A stretch of 64,000 bases of DNA from Tubiluchus corallicola (GCA_030141605.1 JAQGDQ010000376.1:1-64000), one strand, 5' to 3'. Shown: positions 11,959-23,363, numbered from the stretch's first letter. The notes: generated from the letters alone by a model not told the origin. Program-made: numbers and translations.

Positions 11959-14900
11959 ATGTGGCTTACCAAAATGCCAGCAGTTGCCTTTCAGGCAAAC
12001 ATGTGTGTTTCTGGACGACGAACAAGCATTTTCACAAAGACAAAGAGAATGGTATGTTAGTATTGTGTCTTGATGTAAACTTGTAAAACCAAAAATAATT
12101 TTATGTCATAATTCTTTTTATTTGTGATATAGCATTATTAGACTTGTCAAAATTGTGCAAAATTGGCAAAAGTATTCCTTCTGTGATTTAATGTTTGTGT
12201 AATCAAATGTTCATCACTAACCAAAGGGCAGCTGACTAGATGACCAATTGGTCTTTCGCTGCCCTTTCTTCACATTTTTGTTTTCAAATTAATTGTATTA
12301 TAACTGTGCGTGTGTTACAAGATAAATAAAAAGATTATTATTATTGTAGCTAATATTTTGTTTTGTTCTTGATAAGGTCAATTTCTGTTAAGGTAGTGTA
12401 TTGGTACCTCGGTCTCTCTCTTTCCCTCTCTTAATCCTTTGAAATTTATCATTAAATGTAGATCTGCATTTAAATAGAATACAATATTGTTGACGCAATG
12501 CCGCTTGCATTTCCTATAGAAACAATACTTAAGCATCAAAAAACTGTTTAGCTCTCGGACAGATTTTTTTTGAAAAATGAAGGCCCAGTGTTCACATTTC
12601 CGACCATGATGATCAAAATAATAAATATCTCGGCTGAGCATAGCTCAAAATCTAGCATGGGCACATGCATAGTATATATGTACATACCTTAACATAGGTG
12701 ATCTTAATTATGTACAACGTAAGTTCTTTTATTGCAGATGAGCCATTCATCTTTCCTCAAGAGAAGAGAATTAAGTGATGGATTTTTTAAAAGGATGCTT
12801 GATAAGCTAGGTTTGCAAGCTCCAGGCGGAATTCGAAAATCGGTAATGATCTTCTATGTCACATGTGAGAACAGAGACAGTAACTTACCACTCTTTGCCT
12901 TTTTAAAAACCTCAAGGAAAGAATGTTATGATAATTTTTGAAAATTACAAGAACCAGTAAATTAGGCCTAAAAATACTATGTTTGTTTCCAATTTGTTGC
13001 TGTTTTACACTATGGGGCAGGTAGGAATTTTAATTTATTTTCTATTCTTTTGTCATGTATGACCATGATGATGTGAATCAATCAGATTTTGATAGGAGTA
13101 GTATCATTTTAAGTGGAATTCAGCAAGCTTTCAGAATCTGCAATGAAACTTCAGATAGGTGGTGTCTGAATTTACATGAACTTTTGACCTTTGTTTTGAC
13201 CTTGAAAATGACCTTGTGGGACAGAATTTTTTGGACAGAGCCCGCCTTTTTAAATTCCTTGGTATCTGTAAAAAGATAAGGCATTTCTACGGGCATTTGA
13301 ATTTATCAATACAAGCCTAACTTGTGACGATATGCACATATCATAAAGTATGTGGTACCATATGTTTCATATGCATCCGTTCATTATTTGGTGTTGAGGA
13401 GTCACACATCTTTAAATTTTACAATCTTGTAGCATGCATTTTGTGTAATGTTCAAATTTGTTTTAGTGAAACATGGATAAGTGCAGTTTTTATTCAAAAG
13501 AAAGTTCATGTCATCATCTAACGTACACCCGGAAGATATCTTTGAGGAATGTTGAGACATTTAAGAACTGATGTCACACAAGCAATGAATGAAAGAATGT
13601 CACTTAGGAATTAATCGTTGTTACCACTGAAACATTTTCAGCAATTTGTGTTCAAGCTACTCTTATCACCAGACCATTTACTGTATCGCTCAATATGAGT
13701 GTGTCTTGGCTACTGTGTAAAATAATAAGTTTGTCAATATTGTATAATTTTGTTGTTTAATGATTTAATTTTTTACGCTTTTTAATTTTTTCTTTTTCTA
13801 CTATGTTTTTGTTAACAGGCCTAACTTACAAAATGAATTTGTACTAAATGTGGCTGTACTATAAATAGGCGAACTAAAATGACTTTTGCAATGCATAAGT
13901 TTTGAATCAATGTCTTGTGCATCTCAACATATTTTGCTTGTTAGACTTTACTATCAAGTGACTTGAAATGTGCTAGATATAAATTATGCCAAGTTCCAAA
14001 TTCACTGATAAATTAAATGCTTTGAAAGGTTCACTTTTACCTTCAGTGAAACTCAAAACTGCTAGTGTTTCATTAATAGTGAAAACGGTTAGTTTTCTTT
14101 TTCATGTAGCTTAAATAATGACAAAGATCTGTACTTTACAGATGCCTTTATCACAAGTAATCACTATCATATTGTTTCATTATAAGTCATACTATGCCAG
14201 CTGCTGGGGTATCATGTTACAAGTTTGGTCCTGGTCATGGGCGAGCACTAAACATTTTGTTTGCATTACAGAACCGGCTTTAAAATTTTATTTTGATAAA
14301 TGTAAAAAAGTTAATTGAGTCGTACCTACAGGGGCATATTTGTCAATAGGCTAACTAGGCTGTAGCCCAGGGCACTACATTTTCCTTGAAATTGTGTATA
14401 CTTTCATGTTTATATGAAGTGCGTATTTTATGTAAATCATGCCACAAGCAGTTACTGAGCCCAATTTTATATAAGTGCCGTATAACAAACAAGTAAATTT
14501 CTTACATAAAAAGTATTATACCACAAGGAGGTGTGTAGCCTGCTTAGATATAAAATTTGTGCAAATATATGTAATTAACAATAGCTACGTAGGTATTACA
14601 TAATTGTGCTACTAATACACAACAAGTAATATGCACTTCGCATTTAAGTAACCATAAATCCGTAATAGCGATGGGGGGACTGAACTATCAGACTACAACA
14701 TCGTAATGTCTTGATACTGCCCTGAGCACATAAAATGGTACAGTTGCAAATGTACCTTTTTTTGGTCTTAACTGGTATTATTAGTTTATATTGCCATAAA
14801 CTCTTAATTATTAAATTCCACTTTGTGGAATAACTTCTTCCTCTGTCAGATTTAGTCTGTATTTTTAGGCTGCCTTTATTACATTTTGTTTTTCAGAAAT

Positions 14901-17900
14901 TAATGCAAAGTGGTGCTCAACTTTATGAATGCTGTGTGGAACCAGTAGACCACATACTTTTCTTTAAGAGTAAATATTTTTTTAATTTCTTTGTGTTTTT
15001 AAGTACATACTTTTGTGCATGTTTGTTTTGCATTAATTTGATATCAGTTATACAATATATTAGTTACTGATCTATTTTTGTTCACTGAAGCAATATTCAA
15101 TAATATTTGACAATATTAGTAGTGTAATACTGATCTATTTTTGTTCACTGAAGCAATATTCAATAATATTTGACAATATTAGTAGTGTAAATGAATAATA
15201 TTTACATTGACAATTATTGTCAAAACAAGATTTTGTCAGTAATTGCTGAAAATAGGCATTATAGTAATTAAATTGCATATTAAATTTACTATTACGCAGC
15301 TAAACTATTCAAGATCTTGCACACATTTTTGTAAATAATTGCAGAAAGTTTATATAATAGCTATATAGTTTTATGTATTTGTCTTACAGAATTGCACTTC
15401 CAAACAATTAAGAACATTATAAATAGAAAAACTAGCTTTAGTGGCTTACCAATTAATTGAATCTATTTAGAATGTGACTTGCCAGATACATATAACTCAT
15501 GGTTTGTAATAACGGAACTTCATGTCTGGATGTGCATGGTACGACTAATGAGGGAGGGCAAGGAGGGAAAAACTGTAAGAAACTCTATAGTGGAGTTATT
15601 ATGGCTCGACGTGGACAAACGAAGCCGGCAGATAACGGTTAGTATTTGTAAAGTATCTGTATTACACTGTTTTTTTCAATTCTGCACAAGCAATTTAGCA
15701 GCAAAATATTTAAGAATTTTTCACTGATTTTCCGAAAATAATCCTCCATTGTTCTAATATGGACTTTGCTTTGACTTGTTCATAGATACTTTAACTGGTT
15801 CTTTTTTTTGGCTTCCATAAACTTGTTAAAAAAAGCAACTTTCTTCTTCTGCTGAGATTTTCATTGGTGAATGTTTGCTGTAGACCTAATCTTACATTTC
15901 TAGCAGGAATACAATGGGAGACACTTGCATCCTCACGAGTCATATGTACACCTAATTTGTTAGCTATACATAGAACAGTATCAGTTGTATTTTTGTTTTG
16001 AGAAGTGGGTATCCCAGCAGTCAATAGATTGTTTCATCTCAAATACTGTTCAGGTTCATCCATTTTTGCTTTCTTCTTAGTCAGTTTTGTTTATAGAACT
16101 TTCATATTCCCATACTCTATCAGCTGAGATACCAGTCAACATGACAGAGCAGGCCTAAGGTTTCCTTCTTGTAGCTCAAAATTCAATAGTGCCACCTGTA
16201 CCCATGACATTAGGGGGATACTTATGGTATCAATTCTTTACCAAATTAGCTGGCAACTAACAAAATCATTAATTAATTATGACTGTGATTATCAGAATTT
16301 TTTAAAGTATTGTGCTTTATTTTACCAATTATTACCCACTGCGGGTAACGAGTTGGAGAAACTCCCTACCCTTTTCCAACACATTACCCTCAATGGGTAA
16401 TAATTGGTAAAATAAAGCGCAATTGCCTATAAAAATTCTGGCAATCACATTCATAATTAATTAATGGTATCGTTAGTTGCCAGCTGATGTTGGAAAGTAT
16501 TGATGCCATAGTTTTGAGATTTTGTCACTTTGTGCTTAGAAAGTGACAAAATTCAGCTAAATTTGTGTCGGAGATTTAAAAATTTACTTCTGCACTATTT
16601 GTCGACCGTAGCACCCCGGTATGATCATGTGTTGGCCAATAGCAAACTCCATATAAAGAGATGTTTTCTGTGTTTATTTACATTTCCTGCCCTCTGAGTT
16701 GAGGTGTATTGCAAGAGGTGGTTCTCTGGTATGTCCAGGTGCACGTTGTTCAATCCTATTCTCAAACCTTTGGGTAGTTCTGATAATGTGCCCTTCATCA
16801 TATGGGCATTTGTACTGGTAAACTATGCAACTGTTAGACAAAACTAGTAAACTATCCTTGATACAGAAGAGGAGTATATGTAGTGAAGGTGCACCACACA
16901 AAAAGACCGTAAATGTGTAATTCCGTATTATTTGAAACTTTATGTCAACGGGGCACTACAAAACAGTTAAAAAACCATTATTATTAGTTTTATAGACCCA
17001 GACAAACCCACATGATTGTAGCGCTCATATGTAGTAATTAAATTTTGTTTCATTCCTGGTTTTTCTGAAATGCTGAGTAATAACTTTTTTACTTATAGGT
17101 TATCATTACATCTTATTTTATGTTTGGTTTCTAACATACAGTATTTTGCAGACACACCTTGATCGCAGTGCTCACATACAGTCATTACATGAACATTTTC
17201 AAGCTTCTTTGTTTGGTTATGATGAGGTAAATTAATAAATAATTCACAGGATTGGTTATTTCTGTATAAAGTGAGAAAGTGGACACATTTTTAACTTTTG
17301 CCTAACTTGTAAATACCCAGGTGGCTGTCAAAAGTTTTTCACATGTACGGTATTTCAGAATTACAAAAAGGTAGGTCTATGTAGATATCATCAACCTCTT
17401 CTCTTCTCTTCTCCTCTCTTTTCTTCTCTTCTCTTCTCTTCTCTTCTCTTCTCTTCTCTTCTCTTCTCTTCTCTTCTCTTCTCTTCTCTTCTCTTCTCTT
17501 CTCTTCTCTTCTCTTCTCTTCTCTTCTCTTCTCTTCTCTTCTCTTCTCTTCTCTTCTCTTCTCTTCTCTTCTCTCTTCTCTCTCTCTTCTCTTCTCTTCT
17601 CTTCTCTTCTCTTCTCTTCTCTTCTCTTCTCTTCTCTTCTCTTCTCCTCTCTCTCTCCCTCCCCTCCTCTCTCCCCCTCCCCCTCCCCTCCCTCCCCTCC
17701 CCCTCCCCTCCCCTCCCCTCCCTCCCTCCCCCTCCCCTCCCTCCCCTCCCCTCCCCTCTCCCTCTCCTCTCCCTCTCCCTCTCCTCTCCTCTCCTCTCCT
17801 CTCCTCTCCTCTCCCTCTCTCTCCTCTCTCTCCCTCTCCTCTCCTCTCCTCTCCTCTCCTCTCCTCTCCTCTCCTCTCCTCTCCTCTCCTCTCCTCTCCT

Positions 17901-20818
17901 CTCTCCTCTCCCCTCACCCCTCTACTCTCTCCTCTCCTCTCCTCTCCTCTCCCTCTCCTGTTCCATTTCTTTTTGAGGCAGCCTTTAATTTATGCAGCTG
18001 TATTGTTATTTTTTATGTCTCCTCAGCCACACGGCTTTACTATTTGTGATTTACAGTCTTAGATGTTACAGAAAACCCAATCTGTATGTGTTTCTGTTGT
18101 TGGCGAAATAAATAAATTTTGAATCTTAAATCTTACAGATGAATAACAGCTACATGAAAATAAACAGTTTGTAGGCCTGTTATTTCCCATCATTTATAGA
18201 GGCAAAAAACATAACCAGTAGTTTTTATGATTGCACTATTAGTTTGGTTGGATTTAGCATACAACAGTAGGTCATTATTACGTGTACCCAACATTAATGT
18301 AATTGAGTAGCTAGAAATAAATTAAATAACTATATGGCAAAATGACTGTTTTTCGCCTCTATAAGGTATGTACAGTCTTTTTTCACAGGTATATAAAAGA
18401 CCTGTAAATGCTGCAAAAGGATACCAAGTTTTGTTCACAGTTCTTTCGCAAGTTCACTTTATCTTGAAAAGTATTTTGCAGCATTTAAAATATTTGAAGC
18501 TTTGTTCTTTGTTTTACCACCTGAAAACCTTTTTGTGAGCTGTGTAATTATTGTGGAGTAGCAACTTTAAATATGCCTGACTCATTCATATTTAGAAAAA
18601 TCCATCAATTTGGATGCTGCGTGGTGCTGCCATCTGGTAATACAAAAATAGAAAATGAAAATGAAAGAAATACAAAAATAGTTTGCACTGCCTTTAATAT
18701 AATGGTAAAGAAACCACAATTTTGTTTAATGTTGTTTTCGTATATTTGTGCTTCCCTTCCCACCAGCACCCTTCAACAAAAATAGTTTGCTAACGTTTCT
18801 GTTGCCTGAGTAAATTTATGCGCCTGTGAACACATAAGCGAACAGTATGGGGAAATACATTTCCATAAATGGCTTCACATAATGCTTGCCAAGTGAGGTG
18901 TCTGAACCAAGAAAAATGTGCTAAAGCAGTGATTTACTGATCTGACATAGTTTATAATTTTATTGTATGGTAGGCAAATTGGGCAAATTTTTAGATAATT
19001 TTCTTTAAAAATTTCATAAATGAGACACTGAGTATGTTACACTTTCATATTAAATGCCAAGGTAGAACTGTATTTCCTCAAGTAGAGCAAAGTGACATGA
19101 GTTAAAAAATGTGAAGCAATTAAAAGCTTGTGTTGGTTCTTTCTTAATAATGAACATGACAATGCTGAGCATAATTATAGTACATTAGTGTTGTCACTAG
19201 CACTGTTTGTTGATTGGTTTTGCCTTCTACTAAAATTATTATTCAACTGATTGATACTAGTGTACGTTTTTAGGTCCATTTAATTTCAGGGCATTATGGG
19301 TAACGACAAAGAGTTAGCAGGTGCCATCTGGAGGCATTTTTATGAGATGCACCAGGATGATGCAACCAAAATTAACCTCTTAGTTAAATTTGTACGAAAA
19401 AATGTGAGTATATGTGAAACAACTCTTAACTCATTTTAGCATGAAGTTTTGCATAAAGCATAACTTCTATACCTACACTCACATACAGGGAGATGTTTTC
19501 ACATGAAGTTTTTAACTGTAAAAATTTTAAGTAGCGATGTTTACTAAATAAGGTTGCAGCCTTGTGGGCCTGTATAGAGAAATATTAACTAATGAGGCTA
19601 TTTGTGATGGAATTTTCTGTTACAGTTTTTGATACAAAGTGTACCTAATTTGTGACCTTCCAAAATACAGAGTTTTAATTGATACTGTCATGAAGATATT
19701 TTTGCTCAAAGGGATACTAGGTAGTCTTGATAGTGTTCAGTGATCACAGTTAAGCAACACTGGCCTGTTTGGCAGATGGATGGTCGAAGCCAAAAACTGT
19801 TTCTGGGCACTTTCATCTCTTTGTACCACCAGGTGTTGTTAAAATATGTCTGTTGGTTCAGTATCACATCCTCAAAAAGAAAATGAGAGAGTTTATTATT
19901 GTCCATATTTTCTGAACTTTGGAGGCCCTTCGAGGCATTTTGCAACTAAATTTGAAAATTTATGAGATAATCGACGAAGTTCCGTCTTTTGAAATATTAA
20001 TTGACTCTTTGAATACCACAGCTTGTTATTAAGTTACTCAGTTATTAAATTTAAATTCATTAAGTTAAGTGTTGAATGGAGCATTCTGTTAAAAGTTTCA
20101 TGCAAATAGCACGTGCGTGGTACAACAACATTCGTCTTAGGCATAAAAGTGGACTGCTGAATGTGTCCTAATGTGCAATGCGCAGCAGGCTTTCGTGAAA
20201 TTAAAAGTATAAGAGAGAAAATGGTTAGAATTGCACTAGTTGCATATTTTGTACGAATGTTTTGCTGGCTGTGAGAACTATTTACGTTAAAACGAAGAGA
20301 CTCACTGATCTTCAGGCCAATTTGTTGGACTGGGAAGGTATTCGGCCTCTGAGAAGGGCCTCTTCAGAAAGCTCTCCTAGATTTTCCAGTGACTTTAGCA
20401 GCATCCTCACATGACTGCAAGTTTTAGTGTGAACTTTGAAAGCAATACTGCCACATTAAATGCAAAAGTGCTTTGTTACCTTTCATGTCTAATGGGGAAA
20501 GTAGAAAATATTCTGTACTAACTTTAGTTTTTATAATAGTATAATAGCAGTCATGTACTCATAAACACTGAAACAGCCATAAATATCATGTCACTCACAT
20601 TTGTGGCTGGTTTGGTGTATGAGTATAATAAGGCCGAGATTTTCCTGTGACAAGTCTATAGTTCATTAGTGCAGTTACTGTCGGTTTTTTATTTGTTTGT
20701 TTTTTGCTTTTTTATTTAAATTGTTTACTTGTTTTTTCAGGTGCATCATTTACATCTTATTGACAGTCACAGATTGCTCGCAGTAGGCAAGATTGACTGG
20801 TTGCCATTGGCTGACTAG
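11959..20818 (+). CDS. UQCC1: UQCC1, ubiquinol-cytochrome c reductase assembly chaperone
   Basis: Seven exons: 11959-12051, 12738-12842, 14897-14969, 15471-15637, 17152-17226, 19290-19403, 20741-20818 (TAG stop), all with AG/GT borders and compatible phases, giving 234 aa. Exon 1 is rich in Arg, Lys, Thr and Ser and lacks acidic residues, as expected of a mitochondrial targeting peptide. The ubiquinol-cytochrome c chaperone domain follows from about residue 70: YECCVEPVDHILFFK, DLPDTYNSWFVITELHVWMC, LFGYDEGIMGND and AGAIWRHFYE match recalled vertebrate UQCC1 (YTSCVEKTDFEEFF, MPDTFNSWFLITLLHVWMC, ILGYDEGILSDD, AALWRTFF). Family role: UQCC1 (yeast Cbp3) binds newly made cytochrome b with UQCC2 and supports assembly of respiratory complex III at the inner mitochondrial membrane. 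Vertebrate UQCC1 is about 299 aa, so both ends are shorter here. The start is the first ATG of exon 1 in frame; an extra 5' coding exon cannot be excluded. Confidence 0.93.
12052..12737 (+). other. UQCC1 intron 1 with retroposon-like stem-loop and A-rich tail
   Basis: At 12223-12267 a perfect 10-bp stem (AAAGGGCAGC / GCTGCCCTTT) encloses the 12-bp palindrome GACCAATTGGTC (12242-12253). About 55 bp later comes 'aagataaataaaaagattattattattg' in broken form (about 12320-12347). A stem-loop followed by an A-rich, short-repeat tail is the usual 3' end of LINEs and their SINE partners, so this is probably a 5'-truncated retroposon end. No ORF remains. Confidence 0.45.
12843..14896 (+). other. UQCC1 intron 2
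   Basis: The intron is AT-rich. It contains three direct copies of TGACCTT at 13185, 13197 and 13209, exactly 12 bp apart. The rest shows only chance ORFs and no recognisable element. Confidence 0.6.
15065..15190 (+). repeat. Tandem duplication, 2 x 63 bp
   Basis: The 63-bp unit at 15065-15127 is repeated at 15128-15190 with no difference that I can see. It starts TACTGATCTATTTTTG and ends in TAGTAGTGTAA. It lies in UQCC1 intron 3. The lack of divergence implies a recent event or an assembly artefact. Confidence 0.9.
15791..16130 (-). pseudogene. LINE ORF1-like fossil (coiled-coil / nucleic-acid-binding protein)
   Basis: On the minus strand the reading KMDEPEQYLR-stop-NNLL then GIPTSQN, DTVLCIANKLGV, DASVSHCIPAR and FTNENLSRRRKLLF follows the order of ORF1 proteins of invertebrate non-LTR retrotransposons (xLDxLEQYSRRNNLRIxGIPE, DxxVLxIAxxLGV, ISxSHRIPxR, xxxNENLTxxRKxLF). 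An internal stop lies within the QYSRRN motif and another stop lies upstream. The fragment sits in UQCC1 intron 4, antisense to the host gene. ORF2 is not found beside it. Confidence 0.75.
16223..16511. repeat. Fold-back (palindromic MITE-like) element, about 290 bp
   Basis: Nearly the whole element is one inverted repeat centred near 16367. The left arm reads TATGGTATCAAT, AGCTGGCAACTAAC, ATTAATTAATTATGA, TGTGATTATCAGAATTTTT, GCTTTATTTTACCAATTATTACCCA. The right arm carries the reverse complements in mirrored order with few changes, ending near 16511. The loop is only about 20-30 nt. There is no coding capacity. Such structures are typical of fold-back MITEs. It lies between a LINE fossil and a Penelope-like fossil in UQCC1 intron 4. 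Confidence 0.85.
16674..16901 (-). pseudogene. Penelope-like element C-terminal (GIY-YIG) fossil
   Basis: The minus-strand peptide has SCIVYQYKCPYDEGHIIRTT then QRFENRIEQRAPGHTREP and LAIHL. This follows the C-terminal GIY-YIG endonuclease of Penelope-like retroelements (SxxVYxFxCxCxxxYIGRTxQRLxxRIxQHxP...SAIxxHL). The YIG Tyr-Ile-Gly is changed to HII, the second Cys is replaced and the catalytic region is degraded, so it is a dead fragment. The reverse transcriptase part is not detectable upstream. It is antisense to UQCC1 within intron 4. Confidence 0.65.
17394..17958 (+). repeat. Polypyrimidine microsatellite tract, about 565 bp
   Basis: This is an almost unbroken pyrimidine run on the + strand. 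The first part (to about 17645) is dominated by (TTCTC)n, the middle (about 17645-17760) by C-rich CCCTC/CCTCC variants and the last part by (CTCTC)/(CCTCT) units. Only about two adenines interrupt it, near 17917 and 17924. The long minus-strand ORF across it (RRGEE-type repeats) is an artefact of the repeat. The tract starts 168 bp downstream of UQCC1 exon 5, and transcribed RNA would be a long C/U run. Confidence 0.97.
17959..18140 (+). mobile_element. Probable LINE/SINE 3' tail fragment
   Basis: The segment ends in GCGAAATAAATAAATTTTG followed by GAATCTT AAATCTT, an A-rich then short-repeat tail typical of CR1/L2-type non-LTR retroposon 3' ends. The upstream 120 bp has no coding content. 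It directly abuts the polypyrimidine tract. Confidence 0.4.
18141..20740 (+). other. Remaining UQCC1 intron 5 and intron 6
   Basis: Intron 5 continues to 19289 and intron 6 runs 19404-20740, around exon 6 at 19290-19403. AT-rich sequence with chance ORFs only; I recognise no element. Confidence 0.55.
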
Positions 20819-22899
20819 GATTTGTTATTGATCAGCAATTGTAGTAATTACAAAAGCGTGGCACATAGATTAATATTTTCATTGTTATGTAAATTATGTT
20901 CATATAAATTTGTTTTGCTGGTTAAGTGAGAGGCGGCCCACCTACTTTTCTGTCACAGACTATATAGGCCTTTTTCTTTGTTTGTAGCACATCATCGAAA
21001 ATACTGTGATGACATGTTTGGTGAACTTATAGGTACTTTCATTGCTTTGGCAAAGCATGCTGACAAATTTTAGAAAGTTTAGCTACGCTTTGCTCTTAAT
21101 TGTGTAATCTTGGTAATATCTATAACATATTGTGGTTGTTCTCTTTTGTATAATTAATTGCTGTATTGTTATTTTTGTACCACGATATACTAAGAAGTTT
21201 CTGTTTTGCTTAAAAATGAGTTTACTTTTATTTATTATTGTTTGTGGCTTTGACGGATGCACTTTGCAGGCCAACATGTAGTTGCAGGGCAGTCGTTTCT
21301 TGATATTTCAGATATATGTTTGAGGAGACAGGAGGCAAGTTGAGTGTAGCAGTTTGGTTAATTAGATAGCTATTAAGAAGATGACCATTTTGAATTTTAA
21401 TGCAGCACAGATTGTTGAAATTACATCATAAATTTATGTATTTTATGTTTTGGGATTGAGTTATTATTTTGATGTTTTAATTTTACAAACGCTTACATGT
21501 TGGTAACAGAAATTTGAAAGTAAAATAGAATTTTCTGATTTATGAATGTGAAAATCTGAAATTTCATAATTCTTGCAGCAATGTGGAAGAAAAACCATTC
21601 CATTTTATTTCTACAATTAGTATGTCTTCCATTGGGTATTTTACTGCAGAGTGTTACTAGTTGGGATTGTGACAACTGCTGTACCATAACAAAACAACGT
21701 ACTGTATTATAGATAACCATAGTACTGACATGTATTACATTGCTTATATAGTTATACTTCAATGACGCATGGGTCGCCCGCTACTGCTAGGCAAAGTAAA
21801 CATAATCGAAGACTTCTGTTTTGAATGTTAGATGAGAGCTGGTTTGCTTTATTCCTCGCATTTCGTTTATTTTGTGTTACAAGCTCTGGCTTTATTTGTA
21901 AACGCAGCTTCTCAGTGCGGGTCTACGCAGATTCAGTTGGTACAGGAACGCTGTGTCAAATTTTCGAGGCGCGAAAGTAACGAAACTTAATTATTAATCA
22001 GTGTGATTTAAACATTGTGGTGTGTTAAATAAGTGAAATATTTGAGGAGCTGCATACCGTGATAGTTTCATGTATAGCATTGGTCACTTAGCAGACGCGA
22101 GGTGTCGGTGAGTACTGCGAGACTAACAGTGTATGCCCTACTATCCTAGTTCATTGTAATTACATGTGTTCAGGGCTAGTCTAAGTGAATAATTGTCCTT
22201 GAGTACTTTTAAACCAGGGTTTCAAAGACAGAAAATTATCTAAGCCCAACCAGCGCCAAAAATTCAGAGACTGGTCGCAAATCATTCGTGCGAAGTCCTA
22301 AATAAATTCGCGCGATCGATTTTCTGCCACTTTTTTGCGATTTTCGGACTTTTTCGAGAGAATGTCACACAAAGTTTGCACGACGGTTTTTTGCGTCATT
22401 TTTTCAGCAGTTTAGTTACTAATGTGACTTTAGTCGACAAATTAAGGCGAATGTTGCAGGACATTCGCGCGCGACCATTTTACAAAATTTTCGCGGAAAA
22501 CTGGTGCGAGACAATCGAAATTCTCCAAAACTTTAGCCAAAATGTTGGTAAATAGACGCAATGTCGTCGTAGTGTTCTCAAAGACATCTCGAAATGATCG
22601 CTAAATTTTGCAGGTTTTGAAATCATTCTTGACGAACGTCATAGTTGGCGCCGTATTTGCGCAGATTTGGGTTATGTTCAGGCAACTTTACATCAGTTTG
22701 GAAAAGTTTTTGCGAGGTGGCGAGTTTTAGACTCCGGCGACAAACTTTAAAGGAAAAGGAAGGAATATTTAGCATGTTGGGTTTATTTTACTGATGTCAC
22801 ATAAACTCAGAAAAATGTAACAAAGAAATTTGCAAAAGCGTCTATGAAGCATAAAGTGAAGCACTGTAAAGAAATTTTCAGGCGCTGTGTTAACTGCAA
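20819..22899 (+). other. UQCC1 downstream interval with a CpG-dense block
   Basis: The first 1.4 kb after the UQCC1 stop is AT-rich without a clear AATAAA close to the gene. From about 22240 to 22745 the sequence changes character: many TTCGCG, GCGCGA, CGATCG and GTCGAC-like motifs appear, a CpG density seen almost nowhere else in the window. No ORF, exon or promoter motif explains it. It ends about 150 bp before the retrotransposon LTR. Confidence 0.5.
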
Positions 22900-23080
22900 T
22901 GTAAGCTATAGTTAAGATCAGAGAACCATAGATAACCATTATTCACAATTAAGTAGGATTGACTTGATATTGGTACTATGCTGTGCACTCCTTAGCAGAA
23001 AATGGATAAACGCTTTTCTATAAATGTACAATAAGTTAATCCAGTTTAAACTTTGTTTACTTTGTGCATCGTACAAAAGA
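22900..23080 (+). repeat. 5' LTR of the gypsy element
   Basis: It starts TGTAAGCTATAG and shares with 27225-27412 the blocks TTAAGATCAGA, AGGATTGACTTGATA, ATGCTGTGCACTCCT and AGAAAATGGATAAACGC plus CTATAAATGTACAATAA. The last block carries TATA-box-like and poly(A)-like motifs. TGGTGACAGCGC just after the end (from 23081) is in the place of a tRNA primer-binding site; I could not assign the tRNA. Exact ends are uncertain by about 10 bp. Confidence 0.8.
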
Positions 23081-23363
23081 TGGTGACAGCGCAAATTGGG
23101 ACATTCAAGGAAAAAGCTACCATAACTATTTTTCGCATTAAGCAGAATTAGTGCAGTAGAATCATGAATGCTCGTCTGCAGTCAGCGTGGGTAGGACACG
23201 GGATATTTGCTCTATGGTAAGACAACTGCCAACAAAGCAAATGAATTATCAAGAAGCACTTCAAAGTGATAACTTCGGTCACAGTGCATTGTTTACTACT
23301 GACTACAGTAGAAAGTAGTTACCTCAAGTATTATCGCCAGGATAATATTGAGTCGTCTTCATT

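Noticed and set aside
17339-17917. 192-codon minus-strand ORF rich in Arg, Glu and Gly
   Set aside because: It is the translation of the polypyrimidine microsatellite; the period of the DNA repeat explains the peptide fully.
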